Of a DNA stretch of 64,000 bases, positions 18,925-27,392 are shown piece after piece. A program made the translations under genes and the position numbers. The notes beneath the pieces were generated by a model, which was given only the letters and a program-made list of their open reading frames with translations, ran no database searches and had not been told where the DNA came from. Every line of letters starts with the position of its first letter. Positions within the stretch are counted from its first letter, which is position 1. The stretch comes from Edaphobacter bradus (GTDB lineage Bacteria; Acidobacteriota; Terriglobia; Terriglobales; Acidobacteriaceae), in assembly GCF_025685645.1 (NCBI RefSeq), contig NZ_JAGSYF010000001.1, positions 372,001 through 436,000 of the forward strand, given 5' to 3'.

Positions 18925-19725
18925 GTGAGATTTCTTCGTTCGCTGACACGTGGGCTCCAGGTGGCCGGCTACATTGCTCTGTCTGGTACGGAGTTGCTGC
19001 TGAAGCGGCCCCCGAAGCAGGAGGCCAGGGCGGAATGGCTGCACCGTCTGTGTGCGCGGGTCGTGCATGGGCTTGGCATCGAGGTCGTGGTGGTGGGCGA
19101 CTTCCCGGGGCACGGTGCGGTGATTGCGAACCACCTGAGCTATGTCGATATCGTGATCTTCGCCGCGATGCGCCCGTGTGTGTTCGTGGCGAAGGCGGAG
19201 ATCGAGAGCTGGCCTGTGATCGGCTGGATGACGACGATGGCTGGAACGGTCTATGTCGAGCGCGGGCGAGGCGGATCGGCAGTCAAGGCGAGGAAGGGAT
19301 TGAGCGTCGCGTTTGATGACGGGGTTCCGGTTGTGTTCTTCCCGGAGGGAACGACTTCGGACGGCAGGGGACTGCTGAAGTTCCACAGCGGACTGCTCGC
19401 GCAGGTGCTGGCTGAGGATGCTCCGGTGACGGCGGCGCATGTGAGTTACAGCCTGCAGGCGGAGAATGGCGCGGGTGTTACGGTCGCCGACAACGTCTGC
19501 TACTGGGGCGATATGAAGATGTGGCCGCATGTCTTTCATTTCCTTGGGTTGCGTGGCGTTCGCGTTGAGGTGAGGTTTTCCGGGGAGCCGATCGTGTTTC
19601 ACGATCCGGCGAACCGAAAGCTGGCGGCGGATGAGGCTCGGTCTGCTGTGGCGGAGCTTCGGGAGGCAGCCCAGGTATCGAAGGAGTGCACCATTTTTGA
19701 TTCAACAAATGTTCACGTGAGGTGA
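18925..19725 (+). CDS. 1-acyl-sn-glycerol-3-phosphate acyltransferase family protein (first copy)
   Basis: A PlsC/LPLAT-type membrane-associated acyltransferase of 266 residues with a GTG start. The catalytic HX4D motif is in ANHLSYVDIVIF (near residue 69) and the glycerophosphate or acceptor loop is FPEGTTSDG (near residue 140). The N terminus is basic with one hydrophobic helix. It is the first of three same-strand genes; the second is an OlsB-like N-acyltransferase and the third another PlsC relative. That arrangement suggests synthesis of ornithine lipid or a related aminolipid rather than housekeeping phosphatidate synthesis. The stop codon lies inside a 9-bp inverted repeat. Confidence 0.88.
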   Translation: MRFLRSLTRGLQVAGYIALSGTELLLKRPPKQEARAEWLHRLCARVVHGLGIEVVVVGDFPGHGAVIANHLSYVDIVIFAAMRPCVFVAKAEIESWPVIGWMTTMAGTVYVERGRGGSAVKARKGLSVAFDDGVPVVFFPEGTTSDGRGLLKFHSGLLAQVLAEDAPVTAAHVSYSLQAENGAGVTVADNVCYWGDMKMWPHVFHFLGLRGVRVEVRFSGEPIVFHDPANRKLAADEARSAVAELREAAQVSKECTIFDSTNVHVR

Positions 19726-19730
19726 ACATT
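19708..19730. promoter_or_regulatory. Inverted repeat upstream of OlsB-like gene
   Basis: AATGTTCAC at 19708-19716 and GTGAACATT at 19722-19730 form a perfect 9-bp dyad around a 5-base centre. It overlaps the stop codon of the first PlsC-like gene and lies 62 bases upstream of the ATG at 19793. Dyads of this size and spacing are typical operators for dimeric repressors; the regulator is unknown. It is not a terminator, as no T run follows. Confidence 0.45.
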
Positions 19731-19792
19731 CTGTAACAAATAAGGACGCAGACTGACATCGAATGCATCTCTTGCCACTGCAAGGAGAGTCG

Positions 19793-20605
19793 ATGCTCAG
19801 AGCTGCCGAACTATCCTCCGCAATCCTTCCCCCTGTACGACCGGATGTCCTCGAACTTCCTTCAAAGAAAGATGTTCGCCTGGAGGCGGGCGCCTACGTT
19901 GCGCGGCTTGCGTTGACTGAGGCAGAGCGGAGTGCAGCTTTTCGGCTGCGGTTCATTGTCTTCAATCTGGAGATGAACGAGGGGCTGGAGTCGTCGTTTG
20001 CCGATGGCTACGATAAAGACCTCTACGATGAGGTGTGCGATCACCTGATCGTCGAAGAGAAGGCTAGCGGAGCGATTGTCGGAACGTATCGGCTGCAGAT
20101 GGGCGATGTGGCTGGCCGCAACTTTGGATACTACAGCGAGCAGGAATTCTCGTTTGCCCCGTATGAGGCGATGCGCGGCCAGATTGTGGAGCTGGGGCGG
20201 GCGTGCATTCATCGTGAGCATCGGTCTCCTGAGGTGTTGCATCTGCTGTGGCGCGGGATTGCGCGGTACTCGCTGGCAAACGGCGGGCGCTATATGATGG
20301 GCTGCTGCTCGCTCAACTCGCTGGATGCCGAGGTTGGCCATGCGGTATATGCGTCGCTCGGCAACTGCCTGGTTGACCCGGAACTGCGAACGGTTCCGAC
20401 GCCGGCGTTTGCATTGCCGAGGCGGGAAATGAAGCTGGCTGAGCAGCGCGCGCCGAAGTTGCTGCGGGCGTACCTGGCGATTGGGGCGAAGATCTGCGGC
20501 GAGCCGGCGATCGATCGCGAGTTCGGCACGATCGACTTCCTGACGCTGCTCGACCTGCAGACGCTGCATCCGCGTGTGGCGCAGAGATTTCTCGAGGGCT
20601 GCTGA
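19793..20605 (+). CDS. OlsB-like N-acyltransferase (GNAT fold)
   Basis: A 270-residue protein of the GNAT family that includes OlsB (L-ornithine N-acyltransferase) and related hemolysin-like proteins. The ATG at 19793 was chosen over 19763 because AAGGAG lies at 19782-19787. Family features are YVARLALTEAERSAAFRLRF, VFNLEMNEGLE, CDHLIVEE, GTYRLQ, EFSFAPYE and ELGRACIHREHR. It likely attaches a 3-hydroxyacyl chain to an amino acid such as ornithine, giving a lyso-lipid. Its stop abuts the GTG of the next acyltransferase gene, so the two are almost certainly co-translated and the neighbour would add the second acyl chain (OlsA role). Confidence 0.8.
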   Translation: MLRAAELSSAILPPVRPDVLELPSKKDVRLEAGAYVARLALTEAERSAAFRLRFIVFNLEMNEGLESSFADGYDKDLYDEVCDHLIVEEKASGAIVGTYRLQMGDVAGRNFGYYSEQEFSFAPYEAMRGQIVELGRACIHREHRSPEVLHLLWRGIARYSLANGGRYMMGCCSLNSLDAEVGHAVYASLGNCLVDPELRTVPTPAFALPRREMKLAEQRAPKLLRAYLAIGAKICGEPAIDREFGTIDFLTLLDLQTLHPRVAQRFLEGC

Positions 20606-21403
20606 GTGCGAATTGTACGGTCGGTGTTCCGGGGAGCGTGGGTCGTATTCCTTCTGCTGGCGGCGGCCGTGGACTGTCTCCTTCGCTGGCCGAAGCCGGG
20701 TGTTGAGGGATCCGAGTGGGTCCATGTGTGGTGTCGCCGGATTGTGCGGGCGATGGGCGTGGAGTGCGTGGTTGAGGGTGAGCTTCCGGCGAGCGGGGCT
20801 GTTGTTTCGAATCATCTGAGCTATCTCGACATACTTCTGTTCGGCTCCGTGCGACCGTTTGTGATGGTGGCCAAGAGCGAGGTACGCGGCTGGCCGTTGG
20901 TTGGCTGGCTGGCGGCGCGGGCTGGAACGGTCTTCGTGGTGCGTGGCGGCGGACCGCCGACATACCCAGCAGTGAACGCGTCGATGGCTGCGGCTTACTG
21001 GACGGGAGTGCCTGTGCTGTTTTTTCCGGAAGGGACGACGACCGACGGATCGTGCGTGCTTCCGTTCCGCAGAGGCCTGTTTCACTCGGTGCTGAATGAG
21101 CGGGTTCCGCTGCAGGTGGCTGGTCTGCGGTATTCGATTGCTGGCGATGGCGATGCCACGGTGGAGCGAGATGTGTGCTGGTGGGGCGATGCGTTGCTGG
21201 CTCCGCATCTGTTTCGTTTGCTCGGACTGAAGGGTGTGCGTGCGGAGGTGACGTTCGCTGGCGAGGTGACGGACCGGGCAGACCGGTTCGTGCTGTCGGA
21301 GACGGCCCGCGAGCGGGTGGTGGAGATGGTAGAGGGTTCGGGGCGTTCGGCTGTTGCTGCGGTTGAGGTGGCGGGTGAGGCCTTGCTCGTAGAGGCGACG
21401 TAG
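20606..21403 (+). CDS. PlsC-family O-acyltransferase, OlsA-like (second copy)
   Basis: A 265-residue LPLAT-fold acyltransferase starting with GTG immediately after the OlsB-like stop codon. The HX4D motif is in SNHLSYLDILLFG (near residue 69) and the acceptor loop is FFPEGTTTDGS (near residue 139). It resembles the gene product at 18925 along its length, so the two are probably duplicates. Its position next to the N-acyltransferase points to an OlsA-like lyso-ornithine-lipid O-acyltransferase role. The gene is convergent with the purine nucleoside phosphorylase gene, 19 bases away, with no clear terminator between. Confidence 0.83.
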   Translation: MRIVRSVFRGAWVVFLLLAAAVDCLLRWPKPGVEGSEWVHVWCRRIVRAMGVECVVEGELPASGAVVSNHLSYLDILLFGSVRPFVMVAKSEVRGWPLVGWLAARAGTVFVVRGGGPPTYPAVNASMAAAYWTGVPVLFFPEGTTTDGSCVLPFRRGLFHSVLNERVPLQVAGLRYSIAGDGDATVERDVCWWGDALLAPHLFRLLGLKGVRAEVTFAGEVTDRADRFVLSETARERVVEMVEGSGRSAVAAVEVAGEALLVEAT

Positions 21404-21422
21404 GATCGCTCGAACATTTGTG

Positions 21423-22286
21423 TCAACCGGCGTGAGTGGCTAGTTGGGGGATGAGGGCGGTGAGGAGGCCGGTGAACTGGCCCTCGATGCGCTGGCCGAT
21501 CTCCATGACTTCTTCGTGGTTGATGGGCTGGTCGAGAACGCCGGCGGCCATGTTTGTGACGACCGAGAGGCCGAGGACCTGGATGCCCATGTGGCGGGCC
21601 ACGATGACCTCGTGCACGGTAGACATGCCGACGAGGTCGGCACCGAGGGCGCGGAAGGCGCGGATTTCGGCTGGGGTCTCGTAGCTGGGGCCGAGGACGG
21701 CGAGGTAGACGCCTTCGTTGAGCGTCCAGCCCTGCTTTGCGGCTTCAGCGACGGCGAGTTTACGGAAGGCCGGCGAGTAAGCCGAACTCATGTCAAAGAA
21801 GCGCTGGCCGAAGCGTGGCTCGTTGGGGCCGAGGGCGGCGTTAGTTCCGGTGAGGTTGATGTGGTCGGAGATGGCGACGATGGCTCCCTGACCGTAACGG
21901 ACGTCGATGCCTCCGGCGGCGTTGGTGACGATGAGCTTTTCGACACCGAGCAATCCGAGGACGCGCATGGGAAAGGTGACCTGAGCCATGGTGTAGCCCT
22001 CGTAGGCGTGGACTCGGCCTTGCATGACGGCTACGGGGACGCTGCCGTTGGGGCTTCCTATTGTCCCGAGGACGAGTTTGCCGGTGTGGCCCTGAACGGT
22101 AGATTGCGGGAAGTTGGGGATGTCAGCGTAGGGGATGACTGTGGCGTCGTTGACCTGCGAGGCAAAGTTGCCGAGCCCGGAGCCGAGGATGATGGCGAGC
22201 TTCGGCTGGAGAGCGGTCTTGCTGCGAATGTAGCTGGCGGCGGATTGGGCGTGTGTGTAGAGGTCGTTTGCGGTCGCGTTGGACAT
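21423..22286 (-). CDS. Purine nucleoside phosphorylase (trimeric type)
   Basis: Splits inosine and guanosine with phosphate into base and ribose-1-phosphate. It has 287 residues, the length of the trimeric PNP family. Visible motifs are LAIILGSGLGNF (phosphate loop), VMQGRVHAYEGYTMAQVTFP, IVTNAAGGID and the GPSYETPAEIRAF segment followed by GMSTVHEVIVARH. It is one of four nucleoside-salvage genes within 8 kb (with nupC, deoA and cdd), though each has its own transcription unit. A composite repeat element sits 34 bases upstream of the start codon. Confidence 0.93.
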   Translation of the reverse strand: MSNATANDLYTHAQSAASYIRSKTALQPKLAIILGSGLGNFASQVNDATVIPYADIPNFPQSTVQGHTGKLVLGTIGSPNGSVPVAVMQGRVHAYEGYTMAQVTFPMRVLGLLGVEKLIVTNAAGGIDVRYGQGAIVAISDHINLTGTNAALGPNEPRFGQRFFDMSSAYSPAFRKLAVAEAAKQGWTLNEGVYLAVLGPSYETPAEIRAFRALGADLVGMSTVHEVIVARHMGIQVLGLSVVTNMAAGVLDQPINHEEVMEIGQRIEGQFTGLLTALIPQLATHAG

Positions 22287-22320
22287 CGTTGGTATCGTCT
22301 TTCCTTTTCCTGATTTCCGA

Positions 22321-22447
22321 GGGTACCCCTCCCCCCATTAAAGCTGTAAAATATTGTAAACAACGGACATAGTCGGGTACTTTATTCGCAAAATATTCAT
22401 AATAAAGGGTTTGAAGGTCAAAATATTGAAAACAAATGAGTTGGCTT
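22321..22447 (-). repeat. Composite intergenic element, copy 1 (upstream of PNP gene)
   Basis: On the plus strand: GGGTACCCCTCCCCCC at 22321-22336, then three related units beginning at 22348 (AAAATATTGTAAACAACGGA), 22390 (AAAATATTCATAATAAAGGG) and 22420 (AAAATATTGAAAACAAATGA). Unit spacings are 42 and 30 bp. The element is strongly A+T-rich compared with the flanks. A second copy with the same layout lies upstream of pyrE (58817-58951). In both cases the G/C palindrome is 32-34 bases from the start codon of the leftward gene, so it may be part of the promoter or 5' leader. Confidence 0.6.
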
Positions 22448-22710
22448 AAGCGATCGGTGGTCGCACAGCAGCGCAAAGTCCACTCTTTTAAAGTTTAGCT
22501 AGTTCGTTGGGGTAACTCTGCCACGGTCTGGAGATTTATTTTTCGGCGCGGAAGTCCTTGATTGGCATGGCCTTCGTGGCTTGGGTTGAGGCGGTTTTGC
22601 ACAGAGCAGGGGCTTGACAGAGTTTGAGGCGTGCTTCGGGGGTCTCAAATATCTTCGCAGCGAGACGGTCTGCGGGTATCCTTCTGGTTCAGGGGAGCGG
22701 AGGGTTGGTC

Positions 22711-23352
22711 ATGTGGCATCGCTTCATGGTGTCGCCGCCGGGCCGGGGACGAGTCTACGCAGCTCTGTCTATTGTATGCCTTTTGGTCGCAGCATCCTCG
22801 ATGGGGCAGACGGCGCGCTCCAGGGCCTTCCAATCCGGAGCTGAAAAGAATCTTCGCCCGATCGTGGAGATTCTGGACTGGATCGTCGCCAAGTCATCCG
22901 GGACGTTTAGCTGGGAAGAGCCGGCGTCGCAGGTGCATCCGACGATGATGGTCCAGGTGGATGAGTCGATTAAGAAGACGGACGACAATCCACCGTGCCG
23001 TCTTGAGGTGCGCGTCGGCTACCGGTGGCACTGGCCGAACGAGGCGCGGTCGGGCTGGACGGAGAACATCTATGATCTTCCGCTGGACCAGTTGGATCCA
23101 ACGAAGCTGGATGTGGACGCGCCCGATCGGTCTTTGCGGGGCGCTCCCTACATGTTGACGCTGCAGGTCTTCGGAGGACAACCGCGGATCGGTGACCACA
23201 CGCGAACTAACTACGATCAGGCTGGCAGCAGCAGTTCGAAGTCGAGCGTCGAACTTTATGTGGCTGATGCCGGCATGGCCAAGAGGCTGTCGAGTGCCTT
23301 TCGGGACGCAATTCTGCAGTGCGGCGGCAGGTCGGTGGGCGAGATCTATTGA
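22711..23352 (+). CDS. Hypothetical secreted protein
   Basis: A protein of 213 residues without a recognised domain. The ATG at 22711 follows GGAGGG (22699-22704) and gives a signal peptide (YAALSIVCLLVAASSMGQT). An in-frame TTG at 22624 would put this signal 30 residues inside. The mature part has a conserved-looking centre (HPTMMVQVDESIKK, CRLEVRVGYRWHWPNEARSGW) and ends with VGEIY. It is convergent with nupC. The 420 bases upstream contain only the repeat element of the PNP gene and no other gene. Confidence 0.65.
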   Translation: MWHRFMVSPPGRGRVYAALSIVCLLVAASSMGQTARSRAFQSGAEKNLRPIVEILDWIVAKSSGTFSWEEPASQVHPTMMVQVDESIKKTDDNPPCRLEVRVGYRWHWPNEARSGWTENIYDLPLDQLDPTKLDVDAPDRSLRGAPYMLTLQVFGGQPRIGDHTRTNYDQAGSSSSKSSVELYVADAGMAKRLSSAFRDAILQCGGRSVGEIY

Positions 23353-23364
23353 GTGTGGCTGCTG

Positions 23365-24603
23365 CTATTTGATGAGCATGGAGACGATGCTGGCGGACAT
23401 GAGGTTGGCCATGGTTCCGGCGAGCATGGCGCGAAGGCCGAGCTGGGCGAGGTCGTTGCGGCGGTTGGGGACTAGCGCTCCGATGCCTCCGATCTGCATT
23501 CCAATGGAGCTAAGGTTGGCAAAGCCGCAGAGGGCGAAGGTGGCGATGGAGAAGGTTCGCGGGGTGAGAGCAGACTTCTGCAGGCCGAGCTGGGTGTAGG
23601 CGACGAATTCATTGAGGATGGCGCGAGTTCCGAGGAGGTTGCCGATGGCCTGGGCCTCGTGCCAGGGGATGCCGATGAGCCAGGCGACGGGGGCCCCGAT
23701 GACTCCGAGCGTGTTGCCGAGGGAGTGCGGGAAGGGGATGTGTCCGTGGGCCCAGAGAAAGTTGGAGAGGGAGAGCATGATGGCGTTGAAGAGGCCGACC
23801 AGCGCGAGGAAGCTGACGAGCATGATGGCGACGTTGAAGGCGAGCTTGCCGCCGTCGATGGTTCCACGCGCGATGGCGCCGATGAAGTTTTCCTCTTTGT
23901 GCTCTTCACTGGGCGGCATGTGGACGGTTCCGGCGGTGGCGGGGACCTCGGTCTCGGGGACGAGCATTTTGGAGACGAGGATAGTGCCGGGCGCGGTCAT
24001 GATGACGGCGGAGAGAAGGTCTTTGGCGTTGATGCCGAAGCTGATGTAGGCGGCCATGATTCCTCCGGAGACGTGGGCCATGCCGGAGGTCATGATGGTC
24101 ATGAGTTCGCTGCGTGTGGCTCCCGCAAGGAACGGCCGGATGGTGAGCGGGGCTTCGGTCTGTCCCATGAAGATGGAGGCGGCGACGTTGGTGGATTCGG
24201 CGCCGGAGGTTCCCATGGTGCGCTGCATGAGCCAGGCGACGGCCCTGATGATCTGCTGCATGAGGCCGATGTGGTACATGATGGCGAAGAACGCGGAGAC
24301 GAAGATGATGGTTGGAAGGACGGCGAAGGCGAAGGTGGAGAGCGCGTCGCCGGGTGTGCCGAGGCGGCCGAAGACCATCGAGGAGCCCTCGGCCGCGTGG
24401 CCGAGCAGCGAGGTGACGGCGGTGGAGCCGGCGGCGAGGATGCGCTGACCGTAGGTCCACTTGATGACGAGGAAGGCGAAGACGATCTGCAGGCCGAGAC
24501 CCCAGGCTACGGTACGCCAGCGGATGGCGCGGCGATTGGTGGAGAAGGCGTACGCAAAGGATAGTAAGGTGATGAGGCCGAGTAGGCCAGTGAATCGGGG
24601 CAA
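23365..24603 (-). CDS. NupC-type concentrative nucleoside transporter
   Basis: An inner-membrane nucleoside symporter of the CNT family, 412 residues from a TTG start at 24603 (a GGAG lies 7 bases upstream on the minus strand). A longer frame from a GTG at 24699 adds 32 residues that lack family similarity. The N-terminal helix GLLGLITLLSFAYAFSTNRRAIRW and the motifs FGRLG, GTSGAESTNVAASIFMGQTEAPL and MTSGMAHVSGGIMAAYISFG are the core of the family, the last two lining the substrate site. With PNP, deoA and cdd nearby it probably supplies salvaged nucleosides. Confidence 0.9.
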   Translation of the reverse strand: MPRFTGLLGLITLLSFAYAFSTNRRAIRWRTVAWGLGLQIVFAFLVIKWTYGQRILAAGSTAVTSLLGHAAEGSSMVFGRLGTPGDALSTFAFAVLPTIIFVSAFFAIMYHIGLMQQIIRAVAWLMQRTMGTSGAESTNVAASIFMGQTEAPLTIRPFLAGATRSELMTIMTSGMAHVSGGIMAAYISFGINAKDLLSAVIMTAPGTILVSKMLVPETEVPATAGTVHMPPSEEHKEENFIGAIARGTIDGGKLAFNVAIMLVSFLALVGLFNAIMLSLSNFLWAHGHIPFPHSLGNTLGVIGAPVAWLIGIPWHEAQAIGNLLGTRAILNEFVAYTQLGLQKSALTPRTFSIATFALCGFANLSSIGMQIGGIGALVPNRRNDLAQLGLRAMLAGTMANLMSASIVSMLIK

Positions 24604-24716
24604 AGGGGCACTCCGCGATGAAATAAGTGATTGAGGGAGAGTGTATCGGGTAAGCGGTGCAGTAGCCAGAGAGATTCCCGAGTTGAGGGTCGAAACCACT
24701 CAATCTGTGGAGGGAC

Positions 24717-26573
24717 CTACTCGATTAGTTCTGATTTCAAGTTGAGATTCCGTGCCAGACGGTGCAGATATTTGGGGTGAATGTTGAGCAGATGCGCTGC
24801 CTTGGGATAGCTACCCTTCGCTTCTCGCAGCGCGTTCAGAATCATTTCTTTCTTGGCCTGATTGAGCACATCGTGGTATCGGACTCCCAGGAGGTCTGAC
24901 GACTGCGCCTCAAGTATGGTGATGGGGAGATCTTCGGGCAGGATCTCTTCGGTGAGTCCCAGCACAATGGCATGCTCGATTGCGTTCTCCAATTCGCGAA
25001 TGTTGCCCGGCCAGCTATAGCCCATAAGCAACGTGCGCGCCTTTGGCGAGATGCCTTTGAAAGGCCGATTACTTCTTTCCGCGTACTTTGACGCAAAGTA
25101 GAGGGCGAGCAGAGGAATGTCTTCGGGGTGCTCGCGCAAGGGCGGCACTATGATTGAGACCACGTTAAGCCGGTAGTAAAGATCCTGCCGAAACTCGCCG
25201 GACTTGATTGCCTGTTCGAGATTCTTGTTGGTTGCGGCCAAAACGCGGGCCTTGAAGTGTACAGGAACGGTACCTCCAACACGCTCATACTCCCTTTGTT
25301 GTAAGACTCGCAAGAGCTTCGCCTGCATCGCGGGAGCGAGGTCACCAATCTCGTCGAGGAACAGGGTTCCATCTTCTGCCAGTTCCAACTTGCCCTTCCT
25401 CATACTGATTGCGCCGGTGAAGGCCCCTTTCTCGTGACCGAACAGTTCGGTTTCGAGCAACGTCTCCGGAATTGCTGCGCAGTTGATGGCAATGAATGGG
25501 CGCTCGGCTCGGGGACTGCCGTGATGGATCTTGCGTGCGACCAGTTCTTTGCCTGTGCCGCTCTCGCCGCGGATGAGGATGGTGGATTCGCTTTGCGCCA
25601 CCCGGGAGATAAATTCTTCCACATGGCGGATCTGCCGGCTTTCGCCGATGAGTCTGCCGTCAGGGCCGAGCTCCTCCTTCAATCGCCGGTTCTCCGAACG
25701 CAGAGCATCGAGGGCGAGAATGTTTTCGAGTGCTACGGCTGCGATTCGCGAGACCGAGTCGAGGAAGTGGATGTGGTCTTCGCGAAATGGCGAAGCGTTG
25801 CGAGGCGAAGTGAGATAGATAGCGCCAATTGTTCTCTCCACGCCTACCAGAGGCAGACAGAGCACGTTCTGCATCTCGCTGGAGTCTGCATCAGGGCTCG
25901 TAAAGACTGCTGAACGCTCCCAAATCGCACGGTGAACCAGTTCGCACCGAATCTCGACCGGCTGTTCAGCATCGGACTGCCGGTTATAGGTACAGATGGA
26001 GTTGGGTTCTTCGTCGAGATCGGTCGATAGAAAGACGGCGCCGTTCTCTGCCGGAATGACTTCAAAGATGAGTCGCAGAAGTTCACGCTGCAGCAGTTCG
26101 GAGTTGCGAATGGAATTGACGGCATTGCTGATTCTGATGAAGGCGGTCAGGTCGCGTGCCATGCGTCCGACCTCAACTCCGAACGTGAATAGAGGTGACG
26201 GCCGATCGACTCGCATGGTGTTGAACGTGGAGGGAGAAGTCGCGTCACTTAGGGATATTTTGGAATTTCCGGCCGACTCTCCTTCGTGCGTCAGAAACAC
26301 GAGCTCGGACCTTCCAACGCGAATCGCATCACCGTGATCGACAAATTTGTGCCGCACAGGAATTCCATTCAGGAAGGTGCCATGACGGCTGTCGAGATCG
26401 ACGAGTTCATATCTGTCCTTCAGCTGCCGGATGATGCAATGTTTCCGTGAGGCCGCCGGATCGTTCAAGCACAGCTGATTCGATTCATCACGGCCAATAG
26501 AGATCTCGCCATTGACGAGCTCTTGAACGGTGCCCGCCAGCGAACCCGAGATAGCGAGGAGTCGCGGCTTCAT
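24717..26573 (-). CDS. FHA-GAF-AAA+ sigma-54-dependent activator
   Basis: A 618-residue transcription activator. Residues about 20-95 form an FHA domain that reads phosphothreonine ([27 protein letters not shown]). Residues about 150-290 form a GAF domain. The AAA+ domain (about 315-545) has Walker A GESGTGKE, the sigma-54-contact loop GAFTGA, Walker [10 protein letters not shown] and the arginine region [13 protein letters not shown] Fis-type helix-turn-helix closes the protein ([23 protein letters not shown]). The FHA input suggests control by a Ser/Thr kinase. The next gene on the opposite strand has a sigma-54-type promoter, a likely target. Confidence 0.92.
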   Translation of the reverse strand: MKPRLLAISGSLAGTVQELVNGEISIGRDESNQLCLNDPAASRKHCIIRQLKDRYELVDLDSRHGTFLNGIPVRHKFVDHGDAIRVGRSELVFLTHEGESAGNSKISLSDATSPSTFNTMRVDRPSPLFTFGVEVGRMARDLTAFIRISNAVNSIRNSELLQRELLRLIFEVIPAENGAVFLSTDLDEEPNSICTYNRQSDAEQPVEIRCELVHRAIWERSAVFTSPDADSSEMQNVLCLPLVGVERTIGAIYLTSPRNASPFREDHIHFLDSVSRIAAVALENILALDALRSENRRLKEELGPDGRLIGESRQIRHVEEFISRVAQSESTILIRGESGTGKELVARKIHHGSPRAERPFIAINCAAIPETLLETELFGHEKGAFTGAISMRKGKLELAEDGTLFLDEIGDLAPAMQAKLLRVLQQREYERVGGTVPVHFKARVLAATNKNLEQAIKSGEFRQDLYYRLNVVSIIVPPLREHPEDIPLLALYFASKYAERSNRPFKGISPKARTLLMGYSWPGNIRELENAIEHAIVLGLTEEILPEDLPITILEAQSSDLLGVRYHDVLNQAKKEMILNALREAKGSYPKAAHLLNIHPKYLHRLARNLNLKSELIE

Positions 26574-26886
26574 CAGAGGTACTCCGATGTGTCAAAGTGT
26601 AGCTGAGTCGGCGGTGAATCTGGGTGCTGGGGAGGACATACAGGCGGTTGGAGACAGACGGATACTCGCGGTAACCGATTAGATACCGGACGAGGGAGCC
26701 GCAGCAGGAAAACGTTGAGGCGTGAACCAAGGGGCGCCTGTATCTCATTGCAATACGTGCTTGCGGTTGCGGGGGCGGAGATTGGCAACCTGTGTGCAAT
26801 AGATCCGGGCGTAACCCGAACTCCTGAAGAAAAAGTGTTCCGGAGTCTGTGGAGACCCAAAGAAGGTGCCTCAAAGGAGATTGTTC
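26574..26886. other. Intergenic region between sigma-54 activator and its likely target
   Basis: About 310 bases between divergent genes. It holds a -24/-12 promoter at 26782-26799 for the rightward gene and a ribosome-binding site (AAAGGAGA) just before 26887. No ORF with credible composition is seen. Upstream activator sites for the FHA regulator would be expected between 26600 and 26750, but I could not recognise a clear dyad. Confidence 0.5.
26782..26799 (+). promoter_or_regulatory. Sigma-54 (-24/-12) promoter
   Basis: TTGGCAACCTGTGTGCAA has GG at 26784-26785 and GC at 26796-26797, which is the exact 12-base offset between the -24 and -12 elements. The consensus is TGGCAC-N5-TTGC; here the second element reads GTGC. 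It lies about 90 bases upstream of the small secreted protein gene and about 200 bases from the sigma-54 activator gene. Confidence 0.65.
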
Positions 26887-27327
26887 ATGAAATACATTGT
26901 CTCGAAGATCGCTCTCTTCGTAGCAGCTATCTCCATCACGTGTGGAGTATGGGCCCAAGCTCGCGGAGTGAAGGCAACCGTTCCATTCGCCTTCACGGTT
27001 AACGATACTGTTTTCCCTGCTGGAAATTACACGCTCACTGCGGATTCCACTTCTTCCATTTTTCCCAATCTGCTTCGCCTCGACGGTTGGGATAAGAGAA
27101 CCCATACTCGGTTGATAGCCACACACGAACCCAACGAGCGCGGAAAAGCCAACGTGCTTGTGTTCCACAGATATGGAGACGAGTATTTCCTAAACGAAAT
27201 CCGCTCCGCAGATTCTTCGATGTACTTTCACTTCGCTATGTCGAAGGCCGAGAAGAAGGTCATGGCACAGACGGTGCTAGCAGGACTCCAACCTGGTAAC
27301 GAGGTCACAGTCGAGTTCGGCGAATAA
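26887..27327 (+). CDS. Small secreted protein of unknown function
   Basis: A 146-residue protein with a signal peptide (VSKIALFVAAISITCGVWAQ). The ATG at 26887 has AAAGGAGA in front of it. The mature part starts with KATVPFAFTVNDTVFPAGNYTLTADS, a pattern I associate with a family of exported acidobacterial proteins of unknown role, apparently a small beta-rich domain. A GDEYFLNEI segment follows in the second half. A sigma-54-type promoter upstream and the adjacent sigma-54 activator gene suggest regulated expression. A hairpin terminator follows. Confidence 0.7.
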   Translation: MKYIVSKIALFVAAISITCGVWAQARGVKATVPFAFTVNDTVFPAGNYTLTADSTSSIFPNLLRLDGWDKRTHTRLIATHEPNERGKANVLVFHRYGDEYFLNEIRSADSSMYFHFAMSKAEKKVMAQTVLAGLQPGNEVTVEFGE

Positions 27328-27339
27328 CTTCTTATCCCG

Positions 27340-27377
27340 AGGACCCAGAGGATTCCCTCCGGGTCCTGTTCTGTTCA
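27340..27377 (+). terminator. Hairpin terminator between convergent genes
   Basis: AGGACCC (27340-27346) pairs with GGGTCCT (27361-27367), with inner GAGG/CCTC pairing, followed by a moderately T-rich tail (GTTCTGTTC). It stands 12 bases after the small secreted protein gene and before the convergent deoA stop. Confidence 0.55.
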
Positions 27378-27392
27378 GAAGAGAAACGACTA

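Noticed and set aside
22614..22633. CTTGACAGAGTTT, also seen at about 59078-59090, as a shared promoter
   Set aside because: Both contain TTGACA, but no -10 hexamer stands about 17 bases downstream at the first site, so the shared string is probably chance.
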